From an uncultured Collinsella sp. (GTDB lineage Bacteria; Actinomycetota; Coriobacteriia; Coriobacteriales; Coriobacteriaceae): a DNA stretch of 35,661 bases. Under the pieces are notes generated by a model. The model was given only the letters and a program-made list of their open reading frames with translations. It did no database searches and was not told the origin of the DNA. A program made the translations under genes and the position numbers. Positions 1 through 7,514 of this stretch are shown here, piece by piece; the first letter of the stretch is position 1; the number at the start of each line of letters is the position of its first letter. Where the stretch lies: contig CABQKL010000007.1 in the NCBI GenBank assembly GCA_902464645.1, positions 1-35,661 on the forward strand, given 5' to 3'.

Positions 1-4
1 ACAT
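1..4 (-). CDS. Start codon of a minus-strand gene leaving the left edge
   Basis: Read on the minus strand, an AAGGAG ribosome binding site at 10-15 is followed after six bases by an ATG at 2-4. Only the first codon is inside the window, so the product cannot be named. The paired palindromes upstream (90-126) suggest an arginine-regulated gene, which is inference only. Confidence 0.5.
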
Positions 5-89
5 ATCAGACTCCTTGTCTGCGATTTATGCACCGATGCGCATTTCGCAGTGGTCATTATGAGGTGGGTTGAAACTTTAGCACCAAAAG

Positions 90-126
90 ATGCATGAATA
101 CGTAAATAGCTTGCATGTTCATGCAT
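90..126 (-). promoter_or_regulatory. Candidate ArgR operator: two ARG-box-like palindromes 21 bp apart
   Basis: TGCATGTTCATGCA (112-125) is a perfect palindrome, and TGCATGAATACGTA (91-104) is a degenerate copy. Their centres are 21 bp apart, two helical turns, which is the known spacing of paired ARG boxes bound by hexameric ArgR. TGCATG-type half sites are also known in actinobacterial ARG boxes. The pair lies about 90-120 bp upstream of the start codon at position 4. Binding is inferred from pattern alone. Confidence 0.45.
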
Positions 127-186
127 TGAAACATTCCCGACACATTCGCTTGAAGGAATTGACAAATAGAACGGGCCTCGTATTGA

Positions 187-208
187 CCGGCACTCCTTAC
201 GGTGCCGG
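187..208. other. Short GC-rich hairpin downstream of the split-barrel gene
   Basis: CCGGCAC and GTGCCGG pair around a short loop between the stop of the gene at 262 and the operator region. No T-run follows on the minus strand, so it is a weak terminator candidate at best. Nothing else gene-like is visible between 127 and 261. Confidence 0.3.
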
Positions 209-261
209 GCAACACGGGGTCCGCCCATGCGAAAACTAAGTTGTTAGGATGAGCCAGCTGG

Positions 262-672
262 CTAGAGCTCAACCGGCACCCATTCATCATGATTGCAGAT
301 AAATGCCTCAGGATCCTCGACGCTAAAGAAGACGAGCGCGGGGTCGTTAGGCCCCTCATAGTGCTCGCTCAAGCGCTCAAGATGCTTCCATCCGGCCTCG
401 CGCATTTCGCTCGAAGCCCGGTCTTCCAGCCCCGCACGCCCGCGCAGGATCAACCAACCATGGCCCGGCCACCAACTCGTGACCTCAAAGCGCTGGTTTT
501 GCAGCAGCTCCTGCCACACATCTTTGGTGCGCGCTGTCACAAACCACAGCTTGCCGTCCTGAATCTGCGCAAACGAGAACGGACGCACATGCGGCTGCCC
601 GCCCACGCTCGTCGCCAGATACCACGCCGGCACCGACGTCAGATACTCCAGCACCGTATTCAATCCGTCCAC
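262..672 (-). CDS. Pyridoxamine 5'-phosphate oxidase-like FMN-binding split-barrel protein (copy 2)
   Basis: A protein of 136 residues of the PNPOx-like split-barrel superfamily, whose members bind FMN or related cofactors and act as small cytoplasmic oxidoreductases. The N-terminal motif PAWYLAT, the VRPFSF strand and the DGKLWF segment are shared with its upstream neighbour at 727-1173, so the two are tandem paralogues. The reading frame stays open upstream to a TTG at 717, but an AGGAGG site lies just before GTG at 670-672, and starting there aligns the N-terminus with the paralogue. The substrate cannot be told from sequence. It is probably co-transcribed with the upstream copy, with a gap of 54 bp. 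Confidence 0.8.
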   Translation of the reverse strand: MDGLNTVLEYLTSVPAWYLATSVGGQPHVRPFSFAQIQDGKLWFVTARTKDVWQELLQNQRFEVTSWWPGHGWLILRGRAGLEDRASSEMREAGWKHLERLSEHYEGPNDPALVFFSVEDPEAFICNHDEWVPVEL

Positions 673-708
673 GTTTCCTCCTGTCGCCTGACCAGTCTTT
701 TTGGAATG

Positions 709-723
709 GGTAGTCAATTTGGG
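709..723 (-). repeat. Intergenic motif CCCAAATTGACTACC, copy 1
   Basis: This 15-mer lies between the two split-barrel paralogues and recurs exactly at 234-248 of the 23,000 block (23234-23248) and partly at 21643-21654. It contains a TTGACT that resembles a -35 box, but no -10 at a proper distance follows here. Confidence 0.4.
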
Positions 724-726
724 AAA

Positions 727-1173
727 TTAGAGCTCGAGGCGCTCTTCGCTGCCGTCGATATCGCAGAACCGTGCGGCGATGTTGCGGACCGAGAAGAATG
801 CAAGGCGGCCGTCGTTGGCACTATCGTGTTGCTCGCCAATGCCCACCATGTGCTTAAAGCCTGCCTGGCGCACTTTGTCGCTCACGACCGCATCGTCCTC
901 GAGCGCGGCCTCGCCAGTTAACACGATCCAGCACTCCCCCGGCTTCCAGCCCGATACCTCAAACTTGGGATTCGCGCTCAACTCCGCCCACACGTCCTTG
1001 TCGCGCGATGTGCAAAACCACAGCTTGCCATCATCGACCATGGCAAAGGAAAACGGCCTCACGCGGGGCTGATGCCCGTCGCTCGCATCGGTCGTGGCAA
1101 GATACCACGCCGGAATGCGCCTGAGATACGAGCAGGCGCGCTCGAGCTGAGCCGTGCGATCGATGTCGGTCAT
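727..1173 (-). CDS. Pyridoxamine 5'-phosphate oxidase-like FMN-binding split-barrel protein (copy 1)
   Basis: A 148-residue paralogue of the gene at 262-672, sharing PAWYLAT, the RVRPFSFA strand and the DGKLWFCT segment of the PNPOx-like split barrel. The ATG is preceded by AAAGGGG at a normal distance. Family members use FMN, F420 or heme; the sequence does not settle which, and no catalytic assignment to vitamin B6 metabolism is justified. Both paralogues end in acidic, hydrophobic tails (EEL/VEL-like). It is transcribed toward the second copy and starts 31 bp downstream of the ecfT stop, so it could be read through from the riboflavin uptake operon. That would suit an FMN-binding protein, but it is inference. 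Confidence 0.82.
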   Translation of the reverse strand: MTDIDRTAQLERACSYLRRIPAWYLATTDASDGHQPRVRPFSFAMVDDGKLWFCTSRDKDVWAELSANPKFEVSGWKPGECWIVLTGEAALEDDAVVSDKVRQAGFKHMVGIGEQHDSANDGRLAFFSVRNIAARFCDIDGSEERLEL

Positions 1174-1203
1174 AGAGACCCCTTTCTTGCGCTCGAATCG
1201 AGC

Positions 1204-2004
1204 TTAGACGAGTTGAAGATTGATAACGACAACGCATGTCACCAGCAGCGCCATCGCCAGCGCTGCCAGTACATCCCCCCGGCCAAACGCAAGCGCATGC
1301 AGACGCGTGCGTCCCTGCTCGCCGTGATAACAGCGCGCATCCATGGCGGCCGAAAGCGTCTCGGCATGACGGAACACGCCGGTGAACAGCGGAATCGCCA
1401 CACTGCCGAGCATGCGCACACCGCCGAGCGGACCGCCCGTCGCGCGCGCGCCGCGACTTGCCTGTGCATCGGCCGTCTGTTTCATCTCGGTGGCAAATTG
1501 CGGCATAAACCGCAGCGCGATACCCATAATCATGCCGAGCTCGTGCGCCGGAAGCCCCAGACGCGCAAGCGGTGCGAGCAGGCGCTCAAAACCCGCGGTG
1601 AGGTCGAGCGTCGGCGTGGTGAGTGTAATGGCGCTCATGCCGGCCATCATCAACGTCAGGCGGCACGCCACAAACGCCGCAGAACGCAGCGAGCCCTCGC
1701 TCACCTGCAAAAAGCCAAGCTGCCACAGGATGCGGCCGCTCTGGTCGGAAAACAGGTTGAGCACCGCGACCACCACGACAATCGCCAGCAATGGTGCCAT
1801 CGATGATAGGACCCGGCGCAACGGCACCCGGGCCATGACATAGACCAGCACGACAAATATTGCGACCGGTACCAGCCCGCGGAAGCTGTCAACGGTGAGC
1901 ACGGTGATCAGAAATGCGAAACCCAGGAGCAACTTGGTGCGCGGATCCAGGCGATGCACCGCGCTATCCCCGGGATAGTAGCTGCCAAATGAGAACGCCT
2001 CCAT
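1204..2004 (-). CDS. ecfT: ECF transporter transmembrane subunit EcfT
   Basis: A 266-residue membrane protein of the EcfT family, the shared transmembrane scaffold that couples two ATPases to a vitamin-binding S component. Several hydrophobic helices are evident, and the two short arginine motifs of the coupling helices are visible as ASRG near residue 180 and DARCYHG near residue 221. The chosen ATG overlaps the ecfA stop by one base (TAATG) and has GGAGGG 6-8 bases upstream; longer starts run into ecfA. Together with ecfA1A2 and ribU it makes a complete group I/II-like module. It may also serve other S components elsewhere in the genome. Confidence 0.93.
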   Translation of the reverse strand: MEAFSFGSYYPGDSAVHRLDPRTKLLLGFAFLITVLTVDSFRGLVPVAIFVVLVYVMARVPLRRVLSSMAPLLAIVVVVAVLNLFSDQSGRILWQLGFLQVSEGSLRSAAFVACRLTLMMAGMSAITLTTPTLDLTAGFERLLAPLARLGLPAHELGMIMGIALRFMPQFATEMKQTADAQASRGARATGGPLGGVRMLGSVAIPLFTGVFRHAETLSAAMDARCYHGEQGRTRLHALAFGRGDVLAALAMALLVTCVVVINLQLV

Positions 2005-3908
2005 TAGCAGCCCTCCTCTCGCGTGGGTGCCTTGGAACCAGCCTGACACGGAACCCTCAAAGGCACGTCCGCGCAGCCCAGCAGCAAGCCGGCCAACTCG
2101 TCGGCTAGCGCCTCAACCGTATAAAGATTGTCGCAGCGGAGCGGCACACCGGCTTGCGCAAGCGCCATCGCCATGCGCTGGGCGGCAGGAACGCCCAGGC
2201 CGATTGACTTAAGCTCGTTCGCGCGCGCAAACACCTGCGCGGGCGTTCCCTCGGCAAACACGGCGCCCTCGTTCATCACAACGATACGGTCACAGCAATT
2301 TGCCAGGTCATCCATGCTATGCGAAACCATGACAACAGTCAGGCCCTCGCGATGGAGCCGATCGATGAGCCCCAGGAAATCCCTGCGCGCAGCCGGATCG
2401 AGCCCCGCCATGGGCTCATCGAGCACCAGCACCTCGGGCTCCATGGCGAGCACGCCGGCAAACGCCACGCGGCGCTGCTGGCCGCCCGAAAGCTCAAAGG
2501 GGTTCTTGTCGCCTATCGCGGCAAGGTCGAGGCCCGCGCGCGCAAGCGATGATGCGACACGGCGTGTAACCTCGTCTTTTGGCAGGCCAAGGTTGCGCGG
2601 GCCAAACGCCACGTCCTGCGCCACGGTCTCGGCAAATAACTGGCGCTCGGGATACTGAAACACCACGCCGACCTTGGCCTTAACCGCGGCGGCGTCTTTC
2701 TTGTTTGATAGGTCGAGCCCCAGTGCGTTAACGCTCCCCTCCTGTGGACGAATCAGCCCGTTGAGATGCTGAACCAGCGTCGATTTACCCGAGCCGGTAT
2801 GACCCGCCAGGCCCAGAAACTCGCCGCGACGCACCGTCAGCGAAACATCGCGCAGTGCCCAGGGGCTGTTTGGATCGTCGCCCCAAAGAGCCTGTTTGCT
2901 CGATGCGTCCGCAGTGGTCGAGCGCTTGCGCCATCGACGACGCTCGCGGGCGCTCAGCGAGTAACTATGCGAGAGATGCGAAATCTCGATAATGGGCTCC
3001 GACGCGGCTATCCCGTCGGCTGCAGAGGATGCATTGTCAAGCACATGAGAATCGGATGCGGAAGGCTGCCCTGCGATGTCCGTCCCGCTCCACTCGGCAT
3101 AAGCCTGTGCAATCTCGGCGACCATATCTGCCTCGCGCACCTGCGCGCAAACGGAAACGCCCTTCTCGCGAAGTGCCCTACCTAGGCAGCACGACGCCGG
3201 CATATCCAGGTTGAGCTGCGCAAGTTCGTCCGCCCGCGTAAAGATTTCCTCGGGCGTACCGAGCATGGCAACGCGGCCCGCTTGGAAGACAGCAACGCGA
3301 TCGGCCTCGGCGGCCTCCTCCATAAAGTGCGTAATCATCACGATGGTCATGCCGCGATCGTGCAACGCGCGGCAAGCCTTCATGAGGCCCTTGCGTCCAC
3401 GCGGATCGAGCATCGAAGAAGCCTCATCCAAAATGAGCACGCGCGGCTCCATGGCGAGCACGCCGGCAAGCGCCACGCGCTGCTTTTGGCCGCCCGAAAG
3501 CGCATGGGTCTCGTGACGCTCAAAGCCCACCAGGCCCACACCCTTCAGCGCCTCGCGTACGCGCTGCGCAATTTGCGCCGACGGCACGCCAAGGTTTTCG
3601 GGACCGAACGCAACGTCATCTTCGACAAGCGTTGCCACCAGCTGGTCATCGGGATTCTGGAATACCATGCCCGCGGTCGAACGAATGTCGTAGACCAGCT
3701 CGGGGTCGGACGCATCCATGCCGTTGATGCGTACCGTGCCCGCATCGGGCTGCAACAGTGCATTCAGATGCTTGGCAAACGTCGACTTGCCCGACCCATT
3801 GCCACCGAGGATGCAGAAAAACTCGCCATCCTCGATGTTCAGATCGACGCCGTCGAGTGCCGGCACGGCACCGTCATAGCTAAAGGAAACGCCCCGACAC
3901 TCAATCAT
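2004..3908 (-). CDS. Fused energy-coupling factor ATPase EcfA1-EcfA2
   Basis: 634 residues, about twice the usual ~280, because two ABC ATPase domains are joined. Domain 1 has Walker A GGNGSGKST at 35-43, signature LSGGQ near 135 and Walker B LILDEASSMLDP near 157, the A1-type pattern. Domain 2 has Walker A GHTGSGKST near 369, LSGGQ near 470 and LVLDEPMAGLDP near 490, the A2-type pattern. An Asp/Ser/Ala-rich linker of about 50 residues joins them, followed by a basic stretch (RERRRWRKR). ATP hydrolysis drives EcfT and the S component. The start overlaps the ribU stop by four bases (ATGA). Most species encode A1 and A2 separately, so the fusion fixes a 1:1 heterodimer. Confidence 0.93.
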   Translation of the reverse strand: MIECRGVSFSYDGAVPALDGVDLNIEDGEFFCILGGNGSGKSTFAKHLNALLQPDAGTVRINGMDASDPELVYDIRSTAGMVFQNPDDQLVATLVEDDVAFGPENLGVPSAQIAQRVREALKGVGLVGFERHETHALSGGQKQRVALAGVLAMEPRVLILDEASSMLDPRGRKGLMKACRALHDRGMTIVMITHFMEEAAEADRVAVFQAGRVAMLGTPEEIFTRADELAQLNLDMPASCCLGRALREKGVSVCAQVREADMVAEIAQAYAEWSGTDIAGQPSASDSHVLDNASSAADGIAASEPIIEISHLSHSYSLSARERRRWRKRSTTADASSKQALWGDDPNSPWALRDVSLTVRRGEFLGLAGHTGSGKSTLVQHLNGLIRPQEGSVNALGLDLSNKKDAAAVKAKVGVVFQYPERQLFAETVAQDVAFGPRNLGLPKDEVTRRVASSLARAGLDLAAIGDKNPFELSGGQQRRVAFAGVLAMEPEVLVLDEPMAGLDPAARRDFLGLIDRLHREGLTVVMVSHSMDDLANCCDRIVVMNEGAVFAEGTPAQVFARANELKSIGLGVPAAQRMAMALAQAGVPLRCDNLYTVEALADELAGLLLGCADVPLRVPCQAGSKAPTREEGC

Positions 3909-4495
3909 GCGCGGCCTTTGACCTGGTCCTTTTTAGGCGTGATGAGGTTGGAGACCGCCTTGTACACCGCAAGCGTCAACACCGAGTTAAGCACGGTCTT
4001 GATAAGGTTGAACGGCAGCACCGCAGGAATCATGAGCGGGGCGATCACATCGACCGAGCCATACCAGAACCATACGCCAATGGTAAGGTTTGCGACCATA
4101 GACAACGCCGTAGCGGCAATAACGCCGAGCACCAGGCCAATCACGGCACCCTTATAGGTATGCATCTTCTGGTAGACGATAGCCGCGGGCAGAATGTAGC
4201 CCAGCGTGGCAACCAGGTTCATAAGCGCGCCGACCCAGTCACCCGTGGTGAGCGCATGGATAACGATCGCCATGGCTGCAACAGCGGTACCGGAACCGGG
4301 GCCATACGCAAACCCGCACACCATCGCCGGCACCAGCGACGGGTCATAGGTCAAAAACGGCGCCGAAGGAAGGATGGGCAGCTGCACGTACATAAACAGG
4401 GCGCCCAAGGCGCACATCAACGCCATGGTAACGAGCTGTTTGGTGCTCCACCTATTCGTGTTCTCAAAATGGATATGCTGCGACTGTTCAGACAT
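3905..4495 (-). CDS. ribU: Riboflavin ECF transporter substrate-binding subunit RibU
   Basis: A 196-residue, strongly hydrophobic S component with about six predicted helices. It is assigned to riboflavin because the transcript begins with an FMN riboswitch and because of the N-terminal pattern (TKQLVTMALMCALGALFMYV followed by LP..PSAPFLTYDPS) typical of RibU. It captures riboflavin outside the cell and delivers it through EcfT with energy from EcfA1A2. An in-frame ATG at 4514-4516 lies inside the riboswitch 3' stem and is not credible as a start; the ATG at 4493-4495 follows a GGCAGGTGA site. The end overlaps ecfA. Specificity rests mainly on the riboswitch. Confidence 0.9.
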   Translation of the reverse strand: MSEQSQHIHFENTNRWSTKQLVTMALMCALGALFMYVQLPILPSAPFLTYDPSLVPAMVCGFAYGPGSGTAVAAMAIVIHALTTGDWVGALMNLVATLGYILPAAIVYQKMHTYKGAVIGLVLGVIAATALSMVANLTIGVWFWYGSVDVIAPLMIPAVLPFNLIKTVLNSVLTLAVYKAVSNLITPKKDQVKGRA

Positions 4496-4509
4496 AAGAT
4501 CACCTGCCT

Positions 4510-4692
4510 CTTTCATCCGGACTCTAACCGTTGGTACTGGGGTCTCACCAGTTCAGCCGGCATGCGAACCAACACACGCACGGGTCGCGGACTCATCGGC
4601 TCGGTCGCAGACGCCTCGTCTGCGCCACGGCACCCCTTTGGCACCGCCCGATTTACCGCCAGTGGGGAATTTCACCCCGCCCTGAAACAGCA
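4510..4692 (-). ncRNA. FMN riboswitch (RFN element)
   Basis: On the minus strand the conserved RFN blocks appear in order: TTTCAGGGCGGGGTGAAATT, CCCCACTGGCGGTAAA, a variable stem-loop with GAGTCCGCGACCC, GGCTGAACTGGTGAGA, CCAGTACCAACGGTTAGAG and TCCGGATGAAAGA. These form the six-helix FMN aptamer. The 3' end is 14 bases from the ribU start and covers or borders its ribosome binding site, and no separate terminator is seen, so control is probably at translation initiation. High FMN should shut off riboflavin uptake. Confidence 0.97.
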
Positions 4693-4698
4693 ATTGCA

Positions 4699-4726
4699 AG
4701 TGTAGCACGAGCAGGTATTCGCGCAA
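4699..4726 (-). promoter_or_regulatory. Promoter of the ribU operon
   Basis: Minus strand TTGCGC (721-726 of this block), a 16-bp spacer and TACACT (4699-4704), ending just upstream of the first riboswitch stem. The distance places the transcript start at the riboswitch 5' end, as expected. Confidence 0.55.
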
Positions 4727-4893
4727 GTATGCCAAGGGTAATTTATGGCGGGGACCAGTTGCCACAACAACCACGTTCCCCACCCATCCCAAAGTAGCGC
4801 GCCTTTCGCGGCAAAGCCGCGAAACAGCGACCGGGACACGTATCCCCATCAGCCACGATCTCCGCCCACGCCGACCTCAAGGCCGTAAACGCA

Positions 4894-5036
4894 GGGAATC
4901 CGGGGGCGTGACGGGGCTTCTCTCCGGAATATTCCGCAGGACGCAAAGAGGCTCCGCAGCGCGAAGCGCGATGCGGAGCCTCTTTGCATGTCCGAGGACG
5001 TTCCGGAGAGAAGCCCCCGTCACGCCCCGGATCCCC
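4894..5036. repeat. Long nested palindrome downstream of groEL, with terminator-like core
   Basis: Outer arms of about 36 bp (4894-4929 and 5001-5036) are near-perfect inverted copies with one-base indels. Inside them, 16-bp arms GCAAAGAGGCTCCGCA (4943-4958) and its complement (4972-4987) surround a third small palindrome, GCGCGAAGCGC. The inner stem is followed by TCTTTGC-type T-rich sequence, so it could end groESL transcription. The outer arms are far longer than a terminator needs. Apart from this and the ribU promoter, 4727-5062 holds no gene. Confidence 0.85.
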
Positions 5037-5062
5037 GGTGGGAGTTCTAGACCTTGTCGGCC

Positions 5063-6700
5063 TTAGTACATACCGCCGCCCTGCTGACCAGCGGTGGCAG
5101 CAGCGATAGCATCCTCAAGCTGAGTGTTCTTGGGCACATCGGAGACAGTAGCCTCGGTGATGAGGATCAGGCTGGCGACGGAAGCAGCGTTCTGCAGGGT
5201 GACGCGGCTGACCTTGACGGGGTCGAGGACGCCCATCTCGATCATGTCGCCCCACTCGCCGTTGGCAGAGTTGAGACCCTGGCCAGCAGGCAGCTCGGCA
5301 ACCTTATCGACCACGACGGCGCCCTCAAAGCCAGCGTTCTTGGCGATGGTAGCGACCGGAGCGGTCAGAGCCTTCTTGACGATGTCGACGCCGATCTTCT
5401 CCTCGGGGTCGTCGATCTCGACGGCGTCGAGCGCAGGAGCAGCGTCCATGAAGGCGACGCCGCCACCGGCGACAATGCCCTCCTCGACAGCAGCGCGGGT
5501 AGCCTGCAGGGCATCCTCGACGCGGTGCTTGATCTCCTTGAGCTCGGACTCGGTAGCAGCGCCGACCTTGATGACGGCAACGCCACCGGAGAGCTTGGCC
5601 AGGCGCTCCTGGAGCTTCTCGCGGTCGAAGTCAGAGGTGGTGTTCTCCATCTCACCCTTGATCTGAGCGATACGGGCGTCGATGGCCTCCTTGGAGCCAG
5701 CGCCGCCGACGACGACGGTGTTGTCCTTGGAGATGGTGACGGACTTAGCGGTACCGAGCATATCGGCGGTGATGTCAGCGACCTTCACGCCCAGCTCGTC
5801 CAGAGCAGCCTGGCCACCGGTGAGGACAGCGATGTCCTCGAGGATGCGCTTGCGGCGATCGCCGTAGCCCGGAGCCTTGACGGCGCAGACGTTGAGGGCG
5901 CCGCGGATCTTGTTGAGCACGAGGGTAGGCAGGGCCTCGCCATCGATGTCCTCAGCGATGATGAGCAGGCCACGGCCAGCGCGCTGGACAGCCTCGAGAA
6001 CGGGCATGATGTCCTGGACGCTGGAGATCTTCTGGTCGGTGATGAGGATGTACGGGTCCTTCATCACGGCCTCCATGCGGTCGTTGTCCGTGACGAAGTA
6101 AGCGGAGACGTAGCCCTTGTCGAACTGCATGCCCTCGACGGTGTCGATGGTGATATCGAACGTCTGGGAATCCTCGACGGTAATGACGCCGTCCTTGCCC
6201 ACGACCTCCATGGCCTCGGCGATCTTCTCGCCGACCTCGGGATCACCGGCGGAGATGGTACCGACGGAAGCGATCTGCTCCTTGGTCTCGACCGGCTTGG
6301 CCTGCTTCTTCATCTCGGCGACGGCGGCGTTGACGGCCTTGTCGATGCCGCGACGGATGGCCAGCGGGTTGGCGCCAGCGGCGACGTTGCGCAGGCCGTC
6401 GTTGACGATGGCCTGAGCGAGCAGGGTTGCGGTGGTGGTGCCGTCACCCACGGTGTCGTTGGTCTTGGTGGCAACCTCCTTCACCAGCTGGGCGCCCATG
6501 TTCTCGATGTTGTCCTCGAGCTCGATCTCCTTAGCGACGGAAACGCCGTCGTTAGTGATGGTCGGAGCACCGAACGTGCGCTGCAGCGCAACGTAGCGGC
6601 CCTTGGGGCCCATGGTGACGGTAACGGCGTCGGCCAGGGTGTTGACGCCCTTGGCGAGCTTAGCGCGGGCATCGGTGTTGAACGTAATGTTCTTTGCCAT
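5063..6700 (-). CDS. groEL: 60-kDa chaperonin GroEL
   Basis: 545 residues, a full-length group I chaperonin that folds cytosolic proteins inside a tetradecameric ATP-driven cage capped by GroES. It starts MAKNI; the ATP site GDGTTTATLLA is near residue 86 and the GGGVA block near 410, both intact. The C-terminal tail is short (QQGGGMY), with only one GGM unit instead of the repeated GGM tail of E. coli. ATG follows GGAGG by nine bases. It is 96 bp downstream of groES and co-transcribed with it. No heat-shock element is visible in the gap. Confidence 0.99.
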   Translation of the reverse strand: MAKNITFNTDARAKLAKGVNTLADAVTVTMGPKGRYVALQRTFGAPTITNDGVSVAKEIELEDNIENMGAQLVKEVATKTNDTVGDGTTTATLLAQAIVNDGLRNVAAGANPLAIRRGIDKAVNAAVAEMKKQAKPVETKEQIASVGTISAGDPEVGEKIAEAMEVVGKDGVITVEDSQTFDITIDTVEGMQFDKGYVSAYFVTDNDRMEAVMKDPYILITDQKISSVQDIMPVLEAVQRAGRGLLIIAEDIDGEALPTLVLNKIRGALNVCAVKAPGYGDRRKRILEDIAVLTGGQAALDELGVKVADITADMLGTAKSVTISKDNTVVVGGAGSKEAIDARIAQIKGEMENTTSDFDREKLQERLAKLSGGVAVIKVGAATESELKEIKHRVEDALQATRAAVEEGIVAGGGVAFMDAAPALDAVEIDDPEEKIGVDIVKKALTAPVATIAKNAGFEGAVVVDKVAELPAGQGLNSANGEWGDMIEMGVLDPVKVSRVTLQNAASVASLILITEATVSDVPKNTQLEDAIAAATAGQQGGGMY

Positions 6701-6796
6701 AGTGGGTAATCCTCCAAAAGAAATGTGACTCGCGTCGCCGCTTCCGAGTCCTATGCGGCGGGCGCGCTCAAAGACGAATCAGAGATTCTGGCGAGA

Positions 6797-7090
6797 CTAG
6801 GCCTCGACGACGGCGTAGATGTCGTCGGCGCGCATCAGCAGATACTTCTCACCGTCAACCTTGACCTCGTTGCCACCGAACTTGCCGTAGATGACAACGT
6901 CGCCGACCTGAACGTCCATGGGGATGCGCTCACCCTTGTCGTTGACCTTGCCGGCGCCAACGGCAACGATGGTGCCGCGCTGCGGCTTCTCCTGAGCGTT
7001 GCTGGCGATATACAGACCAGAAGCGGTCTTCTGCTCGGCCTCGTCGGGCTTGACCAGGACGCGATCTGCAAGCGGCTTCAAAGACGACAT
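6797..7090 (-). CDS. groES: 10-kDa co-chaperonin GroES
   Basis: 97 residues starting MSSLKPLADRVLVK, the classic GroES beginning, with the mobile-loop region EQKTASGLYI and the roof/GDVVIYGKFGG segment. It caps the GroEL cage. The frame is open further upstream, but the ATG at 7088-7090 has an AAAGGAGG site nine bases before it and matches family length. It is the first gene of groESL. Upstream there is no CIRCE (TTAGCACTC/GAGTGCTAA) and no HAIR element, so regulation by HrcA or HspR is not supported. Confidence 0.98.
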   Translation of the reverse strand: MSSLKPLADRVLVKPDEAEQKTASGLYIASNAQEKPQRGTIVAVGAGKVNDKGERIPMDVQVGDVVIYGKFGGNEVKVDGEKYLLMRADDIYAVVEA

Positions 7091-7162
7091 GCTTGTTTCC
7101 TCCTTTGTGGGCTGCGCGGTCATGCCGCGCGGGTTAACCCTTTTTGTTTGCGTACGCGTTGA

Positions 7163-7191
7163 ATGGTACCCACGAATGGCGGGTTATACAA
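7163..7191 (-). promoter_or_regulatory. Weak candidate promoter of groESL
   Basis: Minus strand TTGTAT, 17-bp spacer, TACCAT. The spacer contains an imperfect inverted repeat, ACCC-N9-GGGT, that could be an operator. A poly-A/poly-T palindrome (7202-7217) lies just upstream. The match to consensus is poor. Confidence 0.3.
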
Positions 7192-7227
7192 CACAGAGTC
7201 AAAAAATCTTATTTTTTGGCACTTAGA

Positions 7228-7438
7228 TTTTCTGAATGCCGGGGGATAACTTAGCGGTGGCTCCCGTGTGGCTCCGGAGGGGCGGGGCATAAGGTTTCCT
7301 GCTCGGGCAGTCCTGCTCGCACGAAGGCCACATTAAGTGGCCTTCGGCTCGTGCGGAACTCGCGATAAACCTTATGCCCCGCCCCTCCGGAGCCACACGG
7401 GAGCCAGGTTAACTAATTCGGTCCCGGCATTCAGAAAA
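7228..7438. repeat. 211-bp nested palindrome upstream of groES
   Basis: Three nested stems are visible. The outer 16-bp arms (7228-7243 and 7423-7438) are perfect. The middle 39-bp arms (7259-7297 and 7367-7405) are also perfect, 39 of 39. The inner arms around the apex at 7332-7335 (CGCACGA/AGGCCAC against its complement with a 3-base bulge) pair as well. Only short asymmetric loops separate them. There is no coding potential. It lies between the amidohydrolase terminator and the groES promoter. Its sequence is unrelated to the palindrome at 4894 but the architecture is the same. Confidence 0.9.
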
Positions 7439-7514
7439 GTCAGTGCAGCAAAATGGCGATGCGGATAGCGACATGGTCATGGTTATCGTTGCGCGCACGG
7501 GTCCCCTGGGGAGC

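Noticed and set aside
5054..6709. 551-codon open frame on the plus strand over groEL
   Set aside because: It is exactly antisense to groEL, is low-complexity (Asp/Gly/Leu-rich), and arises from strong GC-biased codon use. groEL is certain.
7124..7230. CIRCE or HAIR heat-shock operator upstream of groES
   Set aside because: I looked for TTAGCACTC-N9-GAGTGCTAA and CTTGAGT-N7-ACTCAAG and found neither.
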